From Stigmatella aurantiaca (GTDB taxonomy: Bacteria > Myxococcota > Myxococcia > Myxococcales > Myxococcaceae), in the NCBI RefSeq assembly GCF_900109545.1, contig NZ_FOAP01000003.1, forward strand, positions 372,001 to 436,000: a stretch of 64,000 nucleotides of DNA, in the 5' to 3' direction. Each line of letters opens with the position of its first letter. Position 1 is the first letter of the stretch. Below are positions 32,204 through 42,114 of the stretch, piece after piece. Below the pieces are notes generated by a model that was not told where the DNA came from, made no database searches, and saw nothing but the letters and a program-made list of their open reading frames with translations. The translations under genes and the position numbers were made by a program.

Positions 32204-34195
32204 ATGTCGGGACGCCAGATCGGCAACAGGTACCTCTTGGAGCGGAGGATCGCCGACGGCGGGATGGGCACCATCTGGGTGGCCCACGACGCGCAGCTCC
32301 AGCGCCGCGTGGCGCTCAAGCTGATGGCCCTGGGGCTGCCGGCCTCCGCCCAGGCCCGCTCCCAGTTCGAGCAGGAGGCGCGCACCATCGCCCAGCTCCA
32401 GAACCCCCACGTCGTCCAGGTGCACGACTACGGGGTGGACGGGGACACGCCCTACATCGTCATGGAGCTGCTGGAGGGCGAGGACCTGGAGACGCGCCTG
32501 GCGCGCCAGGGCCGGCTGCCCACCGCGGCGGTGGCCACGCTGGTGCAGCAGGTGGCGCGGGCGCTGGCCGCGGCCCACGCGGCGGGCATCGTCCACCAGG
32601 ACCTGAAGCCCGCGAACCTCTTCCTGGCCCGGGTGGACGCCGAGGAGGTGGTGAAGGTGCTGGACTTCGGCCTGGCCCGGCTGGGCGCCGAGGCCCAGGC
32701 GGCCGCGCGGCCCGCCGGGAAGGTGATGGGCACGCCGCGCTACATGAGCCCCGAGCAGCTCCGGGGCGAGCCCCACGTGGACCACCGCAGTGACGTGTGG
32801 TCGCTCGCGGTGGTGGCCTACCGGGCGCTCACCGGCCACTTCCCCTTCTCCGGGGACGTGCTCGGCGAGGTGCGCCGGGGCGCCCTCGTCCAGGCGGTGC
32901 CCCCCTCCCAGGCCCTGCCCGGGCTGGGCAAGGAGCTGGATGCCCTCTTCGCCCAGGCGCTGGAGGAGACCCCGGCGCGCCGCTTCCAGTCCGCGCTGGA
33001 GTTCTCCTCGGCCTTCGCCTCGCGGGTGGAGACGCGCCGCCGGGCCGCCAAGGTGCTCGTCATCGACGATGAGCCGAGCACCGAGGTGATGATGCGCCAG
33101 CGCTTCCGCAAGCTGATCCGCGAGGCGCAGTACGAGTTCCTCTTCGCCAGCGACGGGCTGGACGGGCTCGCGAAGCTGCGCCAGCACCCGGACACCGACG
33201 TCGTCCTGTCCGACATCAACATGCCGAACATGGACGGCATCACCTTCCTGTCGCAGGTGAGCGAGGTGAACCCGCTGGTCAAGGTCATCATCGTCTCGGC
33301 CTACAGCGACATGGACAAGATCCGCCAGGTCATCCACCGCGGGGCGTTCGACTTCCTGGTGAAGCCCATCGACTTCGCGGACCTGGAGGCCACCATCGCC
33401 AAGGCGCTGCGCAGCGCCACCGAGCTGCGCGAGCTGGTGCGCTCCACGGAGGAGAACCAGCTCTTGCGGCTGTTCGTGCACAAGAGCCTGCTGGAGCGCG
33501 TGGCGCCGCTGTTGCCGGGCCACGGCATGGTGCTCAGCGAGCGGGACGAGGCCACGGTGGCCTTCATGGACGTGCCGGGCTTCGTGACCCAGGCGCGCCA
33601 GGAGCACCCGGAGCGGGCGCTGGGGCGGCTCAACGCCGTGCTGGACGTGGTGGTGCCCGAGCTGACGGGCCGGGGCGGCGTGGTGGACCGGTTCATCGGG
33701 GATGCGGTGATGGTGGTGTTCCGCGGCCCCCAGCACCTGAGCCGGGCCCTGGAGGCGTGCCTGGCGGCCCGGCGGCAGCTCCGGGAGATGACCTTCCGCC
33801 ATGGCGAGCAGTCCGCCTACGCGCAGGGCATCCGCATCGGCCTGGACTCGGGCGAGGTGCTCTGCGGCAGCGTGGGCACCCGGAAGCTGGGCCGCCTGGA
33901 CTACGCCGTCATCGGCGAGGCGGTGAGCGTCGCGGCGCGGCTGGCCCTGGTGGCCGCGAAGGAGCAACTGCTCATCACCGAGACGCTGCGGCAGCGGCTC
34001 GGCGGCACCATCGAGTCCGTGCGGCTGGAAGGCCGGACGCTGCCGGGCGCCTCCGCGGAGCTGCTCCATGACGTGGTGGGCCGGCAGGAGGAGCACCCCG
34101 CGCGGGCGGCCGACACGGCCACCGTGGAGGTGAAGACGCCGAAGGAGTCCCAGGAGTCCGGCACGCTCGCCGTCCACGTCGCGAAGTCAGGTTAG
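32204..34195 (+). CDS. Three-part signalling protein: Ser/Thr kinase, receiver and class III cyclase-like domain
   Basis: 663 residues from ATG 32204 (an ATG at 32132 is in frame but its extension is Pro/Arg-rich). Kinase, residues 8-270: ADGGMGTIW, K39, HQDLKPAN (D133, with the HRD Arg replaced by Gln), DFG (D154), GTPRYMSPEQL. Receiver, 283-400: acidic pair IDDEP, phosphoacceptor D337 (LSDINMP), conserved K387 (LVKPID). Class III cyclase-like domain, 445-620: metal ligands D456 (AFMDVPGF) and D500 (RFIGDAVM). The transition-state pair is partly altered, with S575 where Asn is usual and R579 intact (EAVSVAARL). The protein has no membrane segment and is probably cytoplasmic. It could couple phosphorelay input to second-messenger output, although the Ser substitution leaves cyclase activity in doubt. 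Confidence 0.93.
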   Translation: MSGRQIGNRYLLERRIADGGMGTIWVAHDAQLQRRVALKLMALGLPASAQARSQFEQEARTIAQLQNPHVVQVHDYGVDGDTPYIVMELLEGEDLETRLARQGRLPTAAVATLVQQVARALAAAHAAGIVHQDLKPANLFLARVDAEEVVKVLDFGLARLGAEAQAAARPAGKVMGTPRYMSPEQLRGEPHVDHRSDVWSLAVVAYRALTGHFPFSGDVLGEVRRGALVQAVPPSQALPGLGKELDALFAQALEETPARRFQSALEFSSAFASRVETRRRAAKVLVIDDEPSTEVMMRQRFRKLIREAQYEFLFASDGLDGLAKLRQHPDTDVVLSDINMPNMDGITFLSQVSEVNPLVKVIIVSAYSDMDKIRQVIHRGAFDFLVKPIDFADLEATIAKALRSATELRELVRSTEENQLLRLFVHKSLLERVAPLLPGHGMVLSERDEATVAFMDVPGFVTQARQEHPERALGRLNAVLDVVVPELTGRGGVVDRFIGDAVMVVFRGPQHLSRALEACLAARRQLREMTFRHGEQSAYAQGIRIGLDSGEVLCGSVGTRKLGRLDYAVIGEAVSVAARLALVAAKEQLLITETLRQRLGGTIESVRLEGRTLPGASAELLHDVVGRQEEHPARAADTATVEVKTPKESQESGTLAVHVAKSG

Positions 34196-34289
34196 GCAGG
34201 GGCCGGGGCCGTCCAGGCTCAGGGCAATGGCACACACAGGGCCCTCTTTCCTGCGGAAGAGGGCCTTCACGGTTCACAGGGGGTCCACC

Positions 34290-37200
34290 ATGCGCAATCC
34301 GCCAGGCTTCACCATCTCCGAGGTTCTTCAGTCGGACGAGACCGGCTGGCTCGCGCGCGCCGAGCGTCACCAGCAGCGGGTGCTCATGCGCATGCCCCAG
34401 GAGGAGTTCCCGTCCCTGGAGGAGCTGGCCCGGCTGAAGTATGGCCACGAGCTGAGCGCGGGCCTGGATACGCCGGGCATCGTCCAGGTGCTGGACCTGA
34501 CGCGGCACGGCAACAGCGTCATCCAGACGATGGACGACTTTGGCGGCGTGCCGCTGAAAACGTACCAGGCGCAGGCCAGCGGCTCGATCAAGGGCGTGCT
34601 GGAGATTGGCCTCCAGCTGGCCAAGGTGGTGGGCGAGCTGCACCGCCGCCGCATCATCCACAAGAACCTCCAGCCGGCCTCCATCCTGGTGCACCCGCGC
34701 ACGCGGGAGACGCGGCTGTTCAACTTCGACATCGCCTCGCGCCTCAACGTCGAGAACCCGGACTTCATCTCCCCCGAGCAGCTCGACGGCAACCTCGCGT
34801 ACATCTCCCCCGAGCAGACGGGGCGGATGAACCGCAGCCTGGACTACCGCACGGACCTGTACTCGCTGGGCGTCACGCTCTACGAGCTGCTCACCGGCCA
34901 GCTGCCCTTCCAGGCCACGGACATGATGGCGCTCGTCTACAGCCACCTGGCCGTCACCCCGGCGGCCCCGCACCTGCTGCGCCCGGAGATTCCCCGCGCG
35001 CTCTCCGCGGTGGTGATGAAGCTCCTGGCGAAGAACGCGGATGACCGCTACCAGAGCGCCTACGGGCTCTCCATGGACCTGAAGCTGTGCCTGGAGCAGC
35101 TCACCTCCCTGGGCACCATCCCCGACTTCCACCCAGGCGAGCAGGACGTCTCGGCCACCTTTCACATTCCGCAGAAGCTCTACGGCCGCGAGGTGGACGC
35201 CTCCCGGCTGGACGAGGCCTTCAACCGCGTCTGCCAGGACGGGCGCACCGAGCTGCTGCTCGTCACCGGCTACTCCGGCGTGGGCAAGTCCTCGCTCGTC
35301 CATGAAGTCCACCTGCCGCTCGTGCGGCAGCGCGGCTACTACGGCGCGGGCAAGTTCGATCAGCTCCAGAACGCCCCCTACGCGGCGTGGATTCAGGCCT
35401 TCGACGGGCTCATCCGCCAGCTGCTCGCCGAGAGCGAGGAGCGCATCGCCTCCTGGAAGCGGCGGCTGCTCGCGGCGCTGGGGGACAACGGCCGGGTGGT
35501 GACGGACCTGATTCCGCAGATGGAGCTCATCATCGGCCCGCAGCCGCCCGTGCCGCCGATGCTCGCCACCGAGTCCCAGAACCGCTTCAACCTGGTGTTC
35601 CAGCAGCTCGTGGCCTGCTGCGCGAGCGCCGAGCACCCGCTCGTGCTGTTCCTGGACGACTTGCAGTGGGCGGACGCCGCCTCGCTCTTCCTGCTGCAGC
35701 GCGTGGCCGCAGACCCCAGCATCCGCTCCCTGCTGGTGATTGGCGCCTACCGCGACAACGAGGTGCGCGCGGGCCACGCGCTGCTGTCCGTGCTGGGCGA
35801 GCTGCGCCGGGAGGCGGCCGTCACGGAAATCTCCCTGAGCCCGCTGGGGGTGCACAGCACGCAGCAGCTGCTGGCGGACACCGTGGACCGGCCCGTGGAA
35901 GAGGTGGCCGAGCTGGCGCAGCTCGTCTTCAAGAAGACGCAGGGCAACCCCTTCTTCCTGGCGCAGTTCATCCGCTCGCTGAACGCCCGGGGCCTGCTGA
36001 CGTTCGATCCGGAGCGGGGCCGCTGGCAGTGGGACCTGGAGCAGATCCAAGGCGAGTCCATCACGGACAACGTGGCGGACCTCATGGCCGAGCGCATCGC
36101 CAGCCTGCCCGAGGCGGCGCGCGAGGCGCTCAAGCGCGCCTCCTGCATCGGCAACCGGTTCGGCCTGGACCTGCTGGCGTCCATCAGCGGCCAGGCGCCG
36201 GAGCAGACGGCCGTCACCCTGTGGGACGCGGTGCAGACGGGGCTGCTCCTGCCCATCGGCAACGCCTACAAGTACGTGCAGAACAGCAGCGCCTGGCCCA
36301 CCTCGGCGTCGCCCGGGGAGACGCGCTACGAGTTCCTCCACGACCGCGTGCAGGAGGCCGCCTACGCCCTGATGACCCGGGACGTGCGCGAGCAGCTCCA
36401 CCTGCGCGTCGGCCGGCTGCTGCTCCAGAACACCCCGGAGGACCAGCGGACGGGGGCCATCTTCGACATCGTCAACCAGCTCAACCAGGCCGAGGAGCTG
36501 ATCGACTCGCTGGAGGAGCGCGAGGAGCTGGCCAAGCTCAACCTGCTGGCGGGCATTCGCGCCAAGGCCTCCACCGCGTACATCGCGGCCCTCAAGTACC
36601 TGCGCGTGAGCACCCGGCTGCTGCCCAGCAGCATCTGGGAGCGCCAGTACGGGCTGGCGCTGGCGCTGCACAAGAACCTCTCGGAGAGCCACTTCCTCGT
36701 GGGGCAGTTCGAGGACGCGGAGAAGGGCTTCCGGCTGGTGCTGGAGCGCGCGAAGTCGCCCGAGCAGAAGCATGAAATCTACCACCTGATGATCGAACTG
36801 TTCGTGAGCCGCGGACAGTACATCCAGGTGATTCAGCCCGCGCTGGAGGGGCTGAAGGTGCTGGGGCTGGAGATTCCGGAGGACCCGGAGGCCGTCGCCG
36901 CCGCCACCGCCCGGGAGAAGCAGACGCTGGAGGCGGACCGGGCCGCGCGCACCATCGCCAGCCTGGCGGAGCTGCCCGAGGCGACCGACCCGATGGAGCG
37001 GGCGCGCATCCTGCTCTTCTCCCAGGCGCTGAGCTACGCGGCGTACACCCACCCGCACCTGTTCGCGCTGATGTCGCCCATGGCGCTCAACCGCGCGCGG
37101 GCGCACGGCCACGCGCCGGGCTCGGCCACCTCCTACGTAATGTACGCCCTGGGCCACGGCCCCGCCACGGGGGACTACGCCCAGGCCCACGAGTACGGGC

Positions 37201-39629
37201 GCCTGGCGCTCACCCTGGCCGAGAAGGTGGGCAGCCGCAGCGAGCCGCCGCTGGCGCAGTTCATCTTCGCCGCCTACCCCAACCCGTGGAACCGGCCCTT
37301 CGAGTCCTCCCTGCGCCTGCTGGACCAGGCCTTCCAGGGGTGCCTCGCCAACAACATGCTCGTCTGGGCCTCGCAGTGCTCGCTGCACTTCGGGGTGCTG
37401 GGGCAGCTGGGCAAGGAGGACCTGGAGACGCAGCACGGGCGCCTGCAGCGGCACGTGGACTTCTACCGCCGCAGCGGCTCGCAGTACCTCTGGTCCATCC
37501 ATCAGATCCGCGTCTCCCAGCGCAGCCTCCTGCGGCTGATGGACGCGGCACCGCCCTCGGACGGGCTGGAGTGGCCCAGCGAGGACGCGCTGGTGGAGAA
37601 GCTGGAGAACCCCTCGGTGCTCAGCGGCGCGTACATCATGTGGATGCGTTCGGCGTTCCTGATGGACGACACCGCGGGGGCGCTGGGCTACCTGCGCAAG
37701 GCGGAGCCGCGGCTGGGGCTGACGTACGGGTGGGTCATCCAGTCCGAGTTCCAGTTCTACCAGGGGCTCCTGCTGGCGGCGCTCTACCCCCAGGCCTCGG
37801 CCGAGGAGAAGGCCGCCTCCGCGAAGACGCTGGCGGAGAACATCGAGAAGTTCGCGGGCTACCGGAAGCTGTGCGCCGAGAACTTCCAGCACAAGCACCT
37901 GCTGCTCCTGGCCGAGCAGGCCCGCCTCTCCGGGGCGGACGGCCAGGCGATGGCGCTGTATGACGAGGCCATCGAGGCGGCGGCCCGGGCGGAGCTCTCT
38001 CAGGACGAGGCGCTGGCCAACGAGCTGGCGGCGCGCTTCTACCTCTCCCAGGGCCGCAAGCGCGTGGCGCGCACGTACCTGGAGGACGCGCACCACGCCT
38101 ACGGCCGCTGGGGCGCGCACGGCAAGGTCGCCGCGCTGGAGCGCCAGTACCCGGAGCTGCTGGGGGCGGACACGGCCGCCGCGCAGGGGACGAGCACGGC
38201 CAGCGAGACGCTGGACCTGTCCACGGTGCTCAAGGCCTCCCAGGCCATCTCCGGGGAAATCGTCCTCCAGGAGCTGCTCGAGAAGCTGATGCGCATCAGC
38301 CTGGAGAACGCGGGCGCGCAGCGGGGCGTGCTGCTGCTCCGGGGCGAGAACCCGCTGGTGGTGGAGGGCCAGCTCGGCGAGGACGGCGTGACGGAGGTGA
38401 AGGTCCGCGCCGCCACGCCGGAGCTTCCCGGGGACGTGCCGGCCACCATCGTCCGGTACGTGGAGCGCACCGGCGAGCGCGTGGTGCTGAAGGAGGCCAC
38501 GCGCGAGGGGCACTTCCAGATGGACGCCTACATCTCGGGCCAGCGGCCCCGCTCGGTGCTGTGCCTCCAGGTGATGAAGCAGAAGCAGCCCCTGGGCGTG
38601 CTCTACCTGGAGAACCGGCTGGTGGCGGGCGCCTTCACCCCCAAGCGCTGCCGGTTGCTGGAGGTGCTCTCGGCCCAGGCCGCCATCTCGCTGGAGAACG
38701 CGCGGCTCTACGACACGCTGGACCAGCGGGTGCGCGAGCGCACGCGGGAGCTGCGCGCGAGCAACGAGGAGCTGTCCCACACGCTCAAGCAGCTCAAGCA
38801 GACGCAGGCGCAGCTCGTCATGAAGGAGAAGCTCGCCTCGCTGGGCGCGCTCACCTCGGGGGTGGCCCACGAGCTGAAGAACCCCCTGAACTTCATCAAG
38901 AACTTCGCGCTGCTCTCGGTGGACCTCGCCCAGGAGCTCCAGGAGCTGCTGGCCGACCCCGTGAAGCTCCAGAGCCCCTCGGACAGGGATGCCCTGACGG
39001 AGCTGTCCACCTCGCTCAAGGAGAACGCGGCGCACATCAGCGAGCACAGCACGCGCGCGGACTCCATCGTGCACTCGATGCTGGAGCTGTCGCGCACGGG
39101 CCGGGGCGGCCCGATGGCGGAGGTGAACCTGCACGACTTGCTCAAGCAGTCCGTGGAGCTGGCCCGCCAGGAGTTCCGCATGGCGCACCCCGCCTTCGAG
39201 GTGGCCGTGCAGACGCACTTCGACGGGGAGCTGCCGCCGGTGGAGGTCATGCCCCAGGCGCTGGGCCGGGCGCTGCTCAACCTGGTGAACAACGCGTGCT
39301 ACGCCATCGAGGCCCGGCGCAAGAAGGGCGAGGCGGGGTTCATGCCCGAGCTGTCCGTGCGCACGCGCAACCTGCAGAACGCGGTGGAGATCCGCATCCG
39401 CGACAACGGCACGGGGATTCCCGAGAGCATCCGGGGGAAAATCTTCAATCCCTTCTTCACCAGCAAGCCCACCGGCCAGGGCACGGGCCTGGGGCTGGCC
39501 ATCGGCCATGACATCATCGTCCAGGGCCACGGCGGCACGTTGGACTTCACCACCGAGGAGTGGAAGTACACGGAGTTCGTCGTCACGATTCCCCGGCGCA
39601 CGCCGTCCGCCCCGGGCGAGAGCGATTAG
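34290..39629 (+). CDS. Giant signalling protein: pseudokinase, AAA/TPR-like region, GAF and histidine kinase
   Basis: 1779 residues from ATG 34290 (AGGGGG 7 bases upstream). Residues 10-270 have the kinase fold, but the catalytic loop is HKNLQPAS (HRD Asp replaced by Asn) and the DFG site reads NFDIAS, so it is probably a pseudokinase. Residues 300-620 are an AAA_16/STAND-type ATPase: Walker [10 protein letters not shown] (about 327) and Walker [11 protein letters not shown] (about 453). Residues 640-1290 are helical repeats. GAF: about 1307-1475. Histidine kinase: H-box [11 protein letters not shown] (about 1525) and ATPase with [15 protein letters not shown] and GTGLGLAI. This is the known kinase-ATPase-GAF-histidine kinase architecture, cytoplasmic. 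Its 3' end overlaps the convergent P450 gene by 4 bases. Confidence 0.93.
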   Translation: MRNPPGFTISEVLQSDETGWLARAERHQQRVLMRMPQEEFPSLEELARLKYGHELSAGLDTPGIVQVLDLTRHGNSVIQTMDDFGGVPLKTYQAQASGSIKGVLEIGLQLAKVVGELHRRRIIHKNLQPASILVHPRTRETRLFNFDIASRLNVENPDFISPEQLDGNLAYISPEQTGRMNRSLDYRTDLYSLGVTLYELLTGQLPFQATDMMALVYSHLAVTPAAPHLLRPEIPRALSAVVMKLLAKNADDRYQSAYGLSMDLKLCLEQLTSLGTIPDFHPGEQDVSATFHIPQKLYGREVDASRLDEAFNRVCQDGRTELLLVTGYSGVGKSSLVHEVHLPLVRQRGYYGAGKFDQLQNAPYAAWIQAFDGLIRQLLAESEERIASWKRRLLAALGDNGRVVTDLIPQMELIIGPQPPVPPMLATESQNRFNLVFQQLVACCASAEHPLVLFLDDLQWADAASLFLLQRVAADPSIRSLLVIGAYRDNEVRAGHALLSVLGELRREAAVTEISLSPLGVHSTQQLLADTVDRPVEEVAELAQLVFKKTQGNPFFLAQFIRSLNARGLLTFDPERGRWQWDLEQIQGESITDNVADLMAERIASLPEAAREALKRASCIGNRFGLDLLASISGQAPEQTAVTLWDAVQTGLLLPIGNAYKYVQNSSAWPTSASPGETRYEFLHDRVQEAAYALMTRDVREQLHLRVGRLLLQNTPEDQRTGAIFDIVNQLNQAEELIDSLEEREELAKLNLLAGIRAKASTAYIAALKYLRVSTRLLPSSIWERQYGLALALHKNLSESHFLVGQFEDAEKGFRLVLERAKSPEQKHEIYHLMIELFVSRGQYIQVIQPALEGLKVLGLEIPEDPEAVAAATAREKQTLEADRAARTIASLAELPEATDPMERARILLFSQALSYAAYTHPHLFALMSPMALNRARAHGHAPGSATSYVMYALGHGPATGDYAQAHEYGRLALTLAEKVGSRSEPPLAQFIFAAYPNPWNRPFESSLRLLDQAFQGCLANNMLVWASQCSLHFGVLGQLGKEDLETQHGRLQRHVDFYRRSGSQYLWSIHQIRVSQRSLLRLMDAAPPSDGLEWPSEDALVEKLENPSVLSGAYIMWMRSAFLMDDTAGALGYLRKAEPRLGLTYGWVIQSEFQFYQGLLLAALYPQASAEEKAASAKTLAENIEKFAGYRKLCAENFQHKHLLLLAEQARLSGADGQAMALYDEAIEAAARAELSQDEALANELAARFYLSQGRKRVARTYLEDAHHAYGRWGAHGKVAALERQYPELLGADTAAAQGTSTASETLDLSTVLKASQAISGEIVLQELLEKLMRISLENAGAQRGVLLLRGENPLVVEGQLGEDGVTEVKVRAATPELPGDVPATIVRYVERTGERVVLKEATREGHFQMDAYISGQRPRSVLCLQVMKQKQPLGVLYLENRLVAGAFTPKRCRLLEVLSAQAAISLENARLYDTLDQRVRERTRELRASNEELSHTLKQLKQTQAQLVMKEKLASLGALTSGVAHELKNPLNFIKNFALLSVDLAQELQELLADPVKLQSPSDRDALTELSTSLKENAAHISEHSTRADSIVHSMLELSRTGRGGPMAEVNLHDLLKQSVELARQEFRMAHPAFEVAVQTHFDGELPPVEVMPQALGRALLNLVNNACYAIEARRKKGEAGFMPELSVRTRNLQNAVEIRIRDNGTGIPESIRGKIFNPFFTSKPTGQGTGLGLAIGHDIIVQGHGGTLDFTTEEWKYTEFVVTIPRRTPSAPGESD

Positions 39630-40975
39630 GCCCGCACGGCCTCGACCTCCACCCGCGTCCCCCCGCGAGGCCCCACGGTGATGCCCTCCAGGGCCGCGGG
39701 GGGGGGCGTGCGGCTCACCAGACGCAGCCGCGTCTGGCCGAGCACGTGGGCCAGCACCGCTTTCAGCTCGTGCAGCGCGAAGGGCAGCCCCACGCAGCGG
39801 CGCAGCCCGCCGCCGAAGGGCAGCCACGCGGCGGGATCCGGCTTGGCCTCCAGGAAGCGCGCGGCCTGGAAGCGCGTGGGCTCGGGGTAGACGTCCGCCC
39901 GGCGCTGGGCCAGGTAGCTCGTGGGCACCAGCTTGGTGCCCACCGGGAAGGTGATGCCCTGCAGCGTGAAGGGCTGCACGGCGCGCCGCGCCATGCCCAG
40001 AATGGGCACCACGGGGAACAGGCGCAGCACCTCCTTGATGGCGGAGTCCAGGCGCCCCAGGTGCTCCAGGTGCCCAGCCTCCGGAGGCTGCCCGCCGGTG
40101 ACTTCCCTCAGCTCCGCCTCCACCCACGCCCGCTCCTGGGGGTGGGAGAGCAGGGCCTCGAACGCCCAGCACAGGGAGGTGGCCGTCGTCTCGTAGCCCG
40201 CGAACAGCAGCATGAGGACCAGGTCCTTCAGCTCCTCGTCGCTCAGCGCCTTGTCCTCGCTGGGGACGGTCATCAGCCGGGAGAGCAAGTCCCGCCGCCC
40301 GGCGGCATCGCCCGCGCGGCGGCGCCGGGCCGCCTGCGCCATGACCAGCTCCGCCAGTGTCCCCAGGTCGCGGTGGTAGCCTTTCCAGGGGGTGAGGGGC
40401 CCCAAGTCCCTGCGGAGCGCGGGCACCATGAGCAGGGTTCCAAAGGGAGACGCGGACCAGTCCACCATGGTGCGCGCATGGTGGCTGGCGAGCGCGAGCT
40501 GGGCGGGATCCTCCAGGCCCAGCAGGGCGCGCAGAATGACTTCCAGCGTCAAGGCTTCCATCTCCTGGCGCAGGGACAGGGTGGTTCCGGGGCGCCAGCG
40601 GCGGGTGCGGCGCGAGGCCACCTCCAGAATCATGTCCGTCCAGGCATAGGACTGCTCTGCCTGGAACAGGGGCACGGACAGACGCCGCAGCTTCAGGTGG
40701 CTGGGCCCATCGAGCACCGAAATGGAGCGCTCGCCAAACAGGGGCCTGAAGATGTCATTGGCCTCGCCCAGGCGCAGCTCATCGGAGGTGGCGGCGAAGA
40801 GGCGGCGAATGCTTTCGGGGCGGCTCACGCAGACAAGCGGTCCCAGGATAGGGAAACGCACGGTGAAGAGATCGCCGTAGCGGCTTGCGCATTCATCGAG
40901 AAACGCAAAGGGCTGGAAGCGGTACCGGGCAATCTGAAGAACCGCCGGGAGCCCAGGCCCAGGAACGAGATGCAT
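39626..40975 (-). CDS. Cytochrome P450 monooxygenase
   Basis: 449 residues. The I-helix oxygen-activation motif is LLFAGYETTATS ([AG]-G-x-E-T-T). The K-helix E-x-x-R is KEVLRLFP. The heme loop PFGGGLRRCVGLPFALHE matches F-G-x-G-x-R-x-C-x-G, with the cysteine near residue 394. The sequence is closer to CYP110/CYP120-type bacterial P450s with eukaryote-like helices than to typical actinobacterial ones (inference from motif style). It is divergent from a SAM methyltransferase, and the NRPS follows that gene. It may hydroxylate or otherwise tailor the peptide-polyketide product, but a fatty-acid or terpenoid substrate is equally possible. No ferredoxin gene is nearby. Confidence 0.95.
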   Translation of the reverse strand: MHLVPGPGLPAVLQIARYRFQPFAFLDECASRYGDLFTVRFPILGPLVCVSRPESIRRLFAATSDELRLGEANDIFRPLFGERSISVLDGPSHLKLRRLSVPLFQAEQSYAWTDMILEVASRRTRRWRPGTTLSLRQEMEALTLEVILRALLGLEDPAQLALASHHARTMVDWSASPFGTLLMVPALRRDLGPLTPWKGYHRDLGTLAELVMAQAARRRRAGDAAGRRDLLSRLMTVPSEDKALSDEELKDLVLMLLFAGYETTATSLCWAFEALLSHPQERAWVEAELREVTGGQPPEAGHLEHLGRLDSAIKEVLRLFPVVPILGMARRAVQPFTLQGITFPVGTKLVPTSYLAQRRADVYPEPTRFQAARFLEAKPDPAAWLPFGGGLRRCVGLPFALHELKAVLAHVLGQTRLRLVSRTPPPAALEGITVGPRGGTRVEVEAVRA

Positions 40976-41106
40976 TGCGCCCTCGTAAAGTCCACGGTGA
41001 CGCGGGTCAAGGTCTGTTCACATGAATTGACGTGAGCGGTCTCAATCTGTTACTGCCGTTGCCGTCACGTGCTCTCAGCACCGCGCGCCCAGTGCCAGGA
41101 ACATCA

Positions 41107-41952
41107 ATGCCTCCAGTGCATGCTCCCCCTTATGCCCGGGTCATCCTGGAGCACCTCCACGGCGGCGATGAGGGCCTGAACCAGCTCTTTGGCCGTCACA
41201 TCCACTGGGGCTGGTGGGCGGACGGGCAACAGGCGGATGGCACGCTGACTGACTTTGAAGCCGCCGCGGACCGCATGTGTCATCAGCTGTTCGAGGCCGC
41301 GGCGCTGCGCGAGGGCATGCACGTGCTGGATGCCGGGTGTGGCTTTGGCGGAACGCTCGCCACGCTCGATGCCCGGTACCGGGATGTTTCATTGACAGGT
41401 TTGAACATCGACGCGCGGCAGCTGGAGCGGGCCCGGCAGCAGGTGCGGGCAAGTCCTGGCAACGCCGTAACGTTTGTGGAAGGGGATGCGTGCGCCATGC
41501 CCTTTCCAGACGCCTCGTTTGACGTGGTGCTGGCCGTTGAATGCATATTTCATTTCCCGGACCGCCAGCGCTTCTTCGAGGAGGCCCGCCGCGTGCTGCG
41601 CCCCGGGGGGCGCCTCGTCGTCTCGGATTTCGTCCCCCGGCGGCCCCTGGTGCCGGCGCTGGCCGCGCAAGATGTGCTCTTCGGGGCCTACCAGCGCCGC
41701 GTCTCGGGCTACGTGGACATCCGCTGTCCGCTGCCGCGCTACCGCGCCCTCGCCCAGAGGACGGGTTTCCTGTCCCTGGCCGAGCGTGACATCACCGCCA
41801 ACACCCTGCCCACGTACGGCGTGGTGCGGCGGATGATGACCCCGCGCTTCGGCGCGCAGGCGGCCCTGTCGCTGGCGGGCTTGATGACGCTCGAGCTCGT
41901 CACGCGGCTGGACCTGCTCCGGTACATGATTCTTTCCTTTTCCCGGCGCTGA
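41107..41952 (+). CDS. SAM-dependent class I methyltransferase
   Basis: 281 residues. ATG 41107 has AGGA 7 bases upstream; a GTG at 41032 is in frame, with a low-complexity N-terminal extension. The SAM motif I is VLDAGCGFGGTLA. Motif II, the acidic ribose ligand, is LTGLNIDARQLERAR. The post-I region contains DACAMPFPDASFDVVLAVECIFHFPDR and EARRVLRPGGRLVVSDF. The opening FGRHIHWGWWADG is typical of tocopherol/sarcosine-type small-molecule methyltransferases, so an O-, N- or C-methyl transfer to a metabolite is likely. It lies directly upstream of the NRPS operon on the same strand, separated by a hairpin and inverted repeats, and is divergent from the P450; both could be tailoring enzymes. 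Confidence 0.9.
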   Translation: MPPVHAPPYARVILEHLHGGDEGLNQLFGRHIHWGWWADGQQADGTLTDFEAAADRMCHQLFEAAALREGMHVLDAGCGFGGTLATLDARYRDVSLTGLNIDARQLERARQQVRASPGNAVTFVEGDACAMPFPDASFDVVLAVECIFHFPDRQRFFEEARRVLRPGGRLVVSDFVPRRPLVPALAAQDVLFGAYQRRVSGYVDIRCPLPRYRALAQRTGFLSLAERDITANTLPTYGVVRRMMTPRFGAQAALSLAGLMTLELVTRLDLLRYMILSFSRR

Positions 41953-41958
41953 GCCGGG
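41942..41958 (+). terminator. GC-rich hairpin overlapping the methyltransferase stop codon
   Basis: CCCGGC (41942-41947) and GCCGGG (41953-41958) form a perfect 6-bp stem with a 5-base loop that contains the TGA stop. TT and a G-run follow rather than a T-run. It probably separates the methyltransferase transcript from the NRPS operon, though partial read-through is possible. Confidence 0.45.
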
Positions 41959-41970
41959 TTGGGGGGAGTG

Positions 41971-42014
41971 CTGTATCGAGTGGTGGTTGATACAGACAGA
42001 GAGTGAATTGTCTG
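41971..42014. promoter_or_regulatory. Two overlapping inverted repeats upstream of the NRPS operon
   Basis: CTGTATC (41971-41977) and GATACAG (41989-41995) form a perfect 7-bp inverted repeat with an 11-base spacer. CAGACA (41993-41998) and TGTCTG (42009-42014) form a second perfect repeat with a 10-base spacer, sharing three bases with the first. The block starts 13 bases after the methyltransferase hairpin and ends 100 bases before the NRPS start. It looks like a regulator-binding region (TetR/LysR-like dyads) with overlapping, mutually exclusive sites; the regulator is not encoded nearby. Confidence 0.5.
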
Positions 42015-42114
42015 ACGTCCTCCCGGCGTGGCCCGGCCATTCTGTCTGGAATGGCCCAGCGCTGGGAGCACGTCCCAGAAGAGTCGTGAGCGTCGTTTCT
42101 CAGAGGAGTTGCGG

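Noticed and set aside
33975-40172. Very long open frame on the minus strand opposite the two signalling fusions
   Set aside because: It has no recognisable domain, is low-complexity (His/Arg/Val/Gly/Leu-rich) and is the mirror image of high third-position G+C in the real plus-strand genes.
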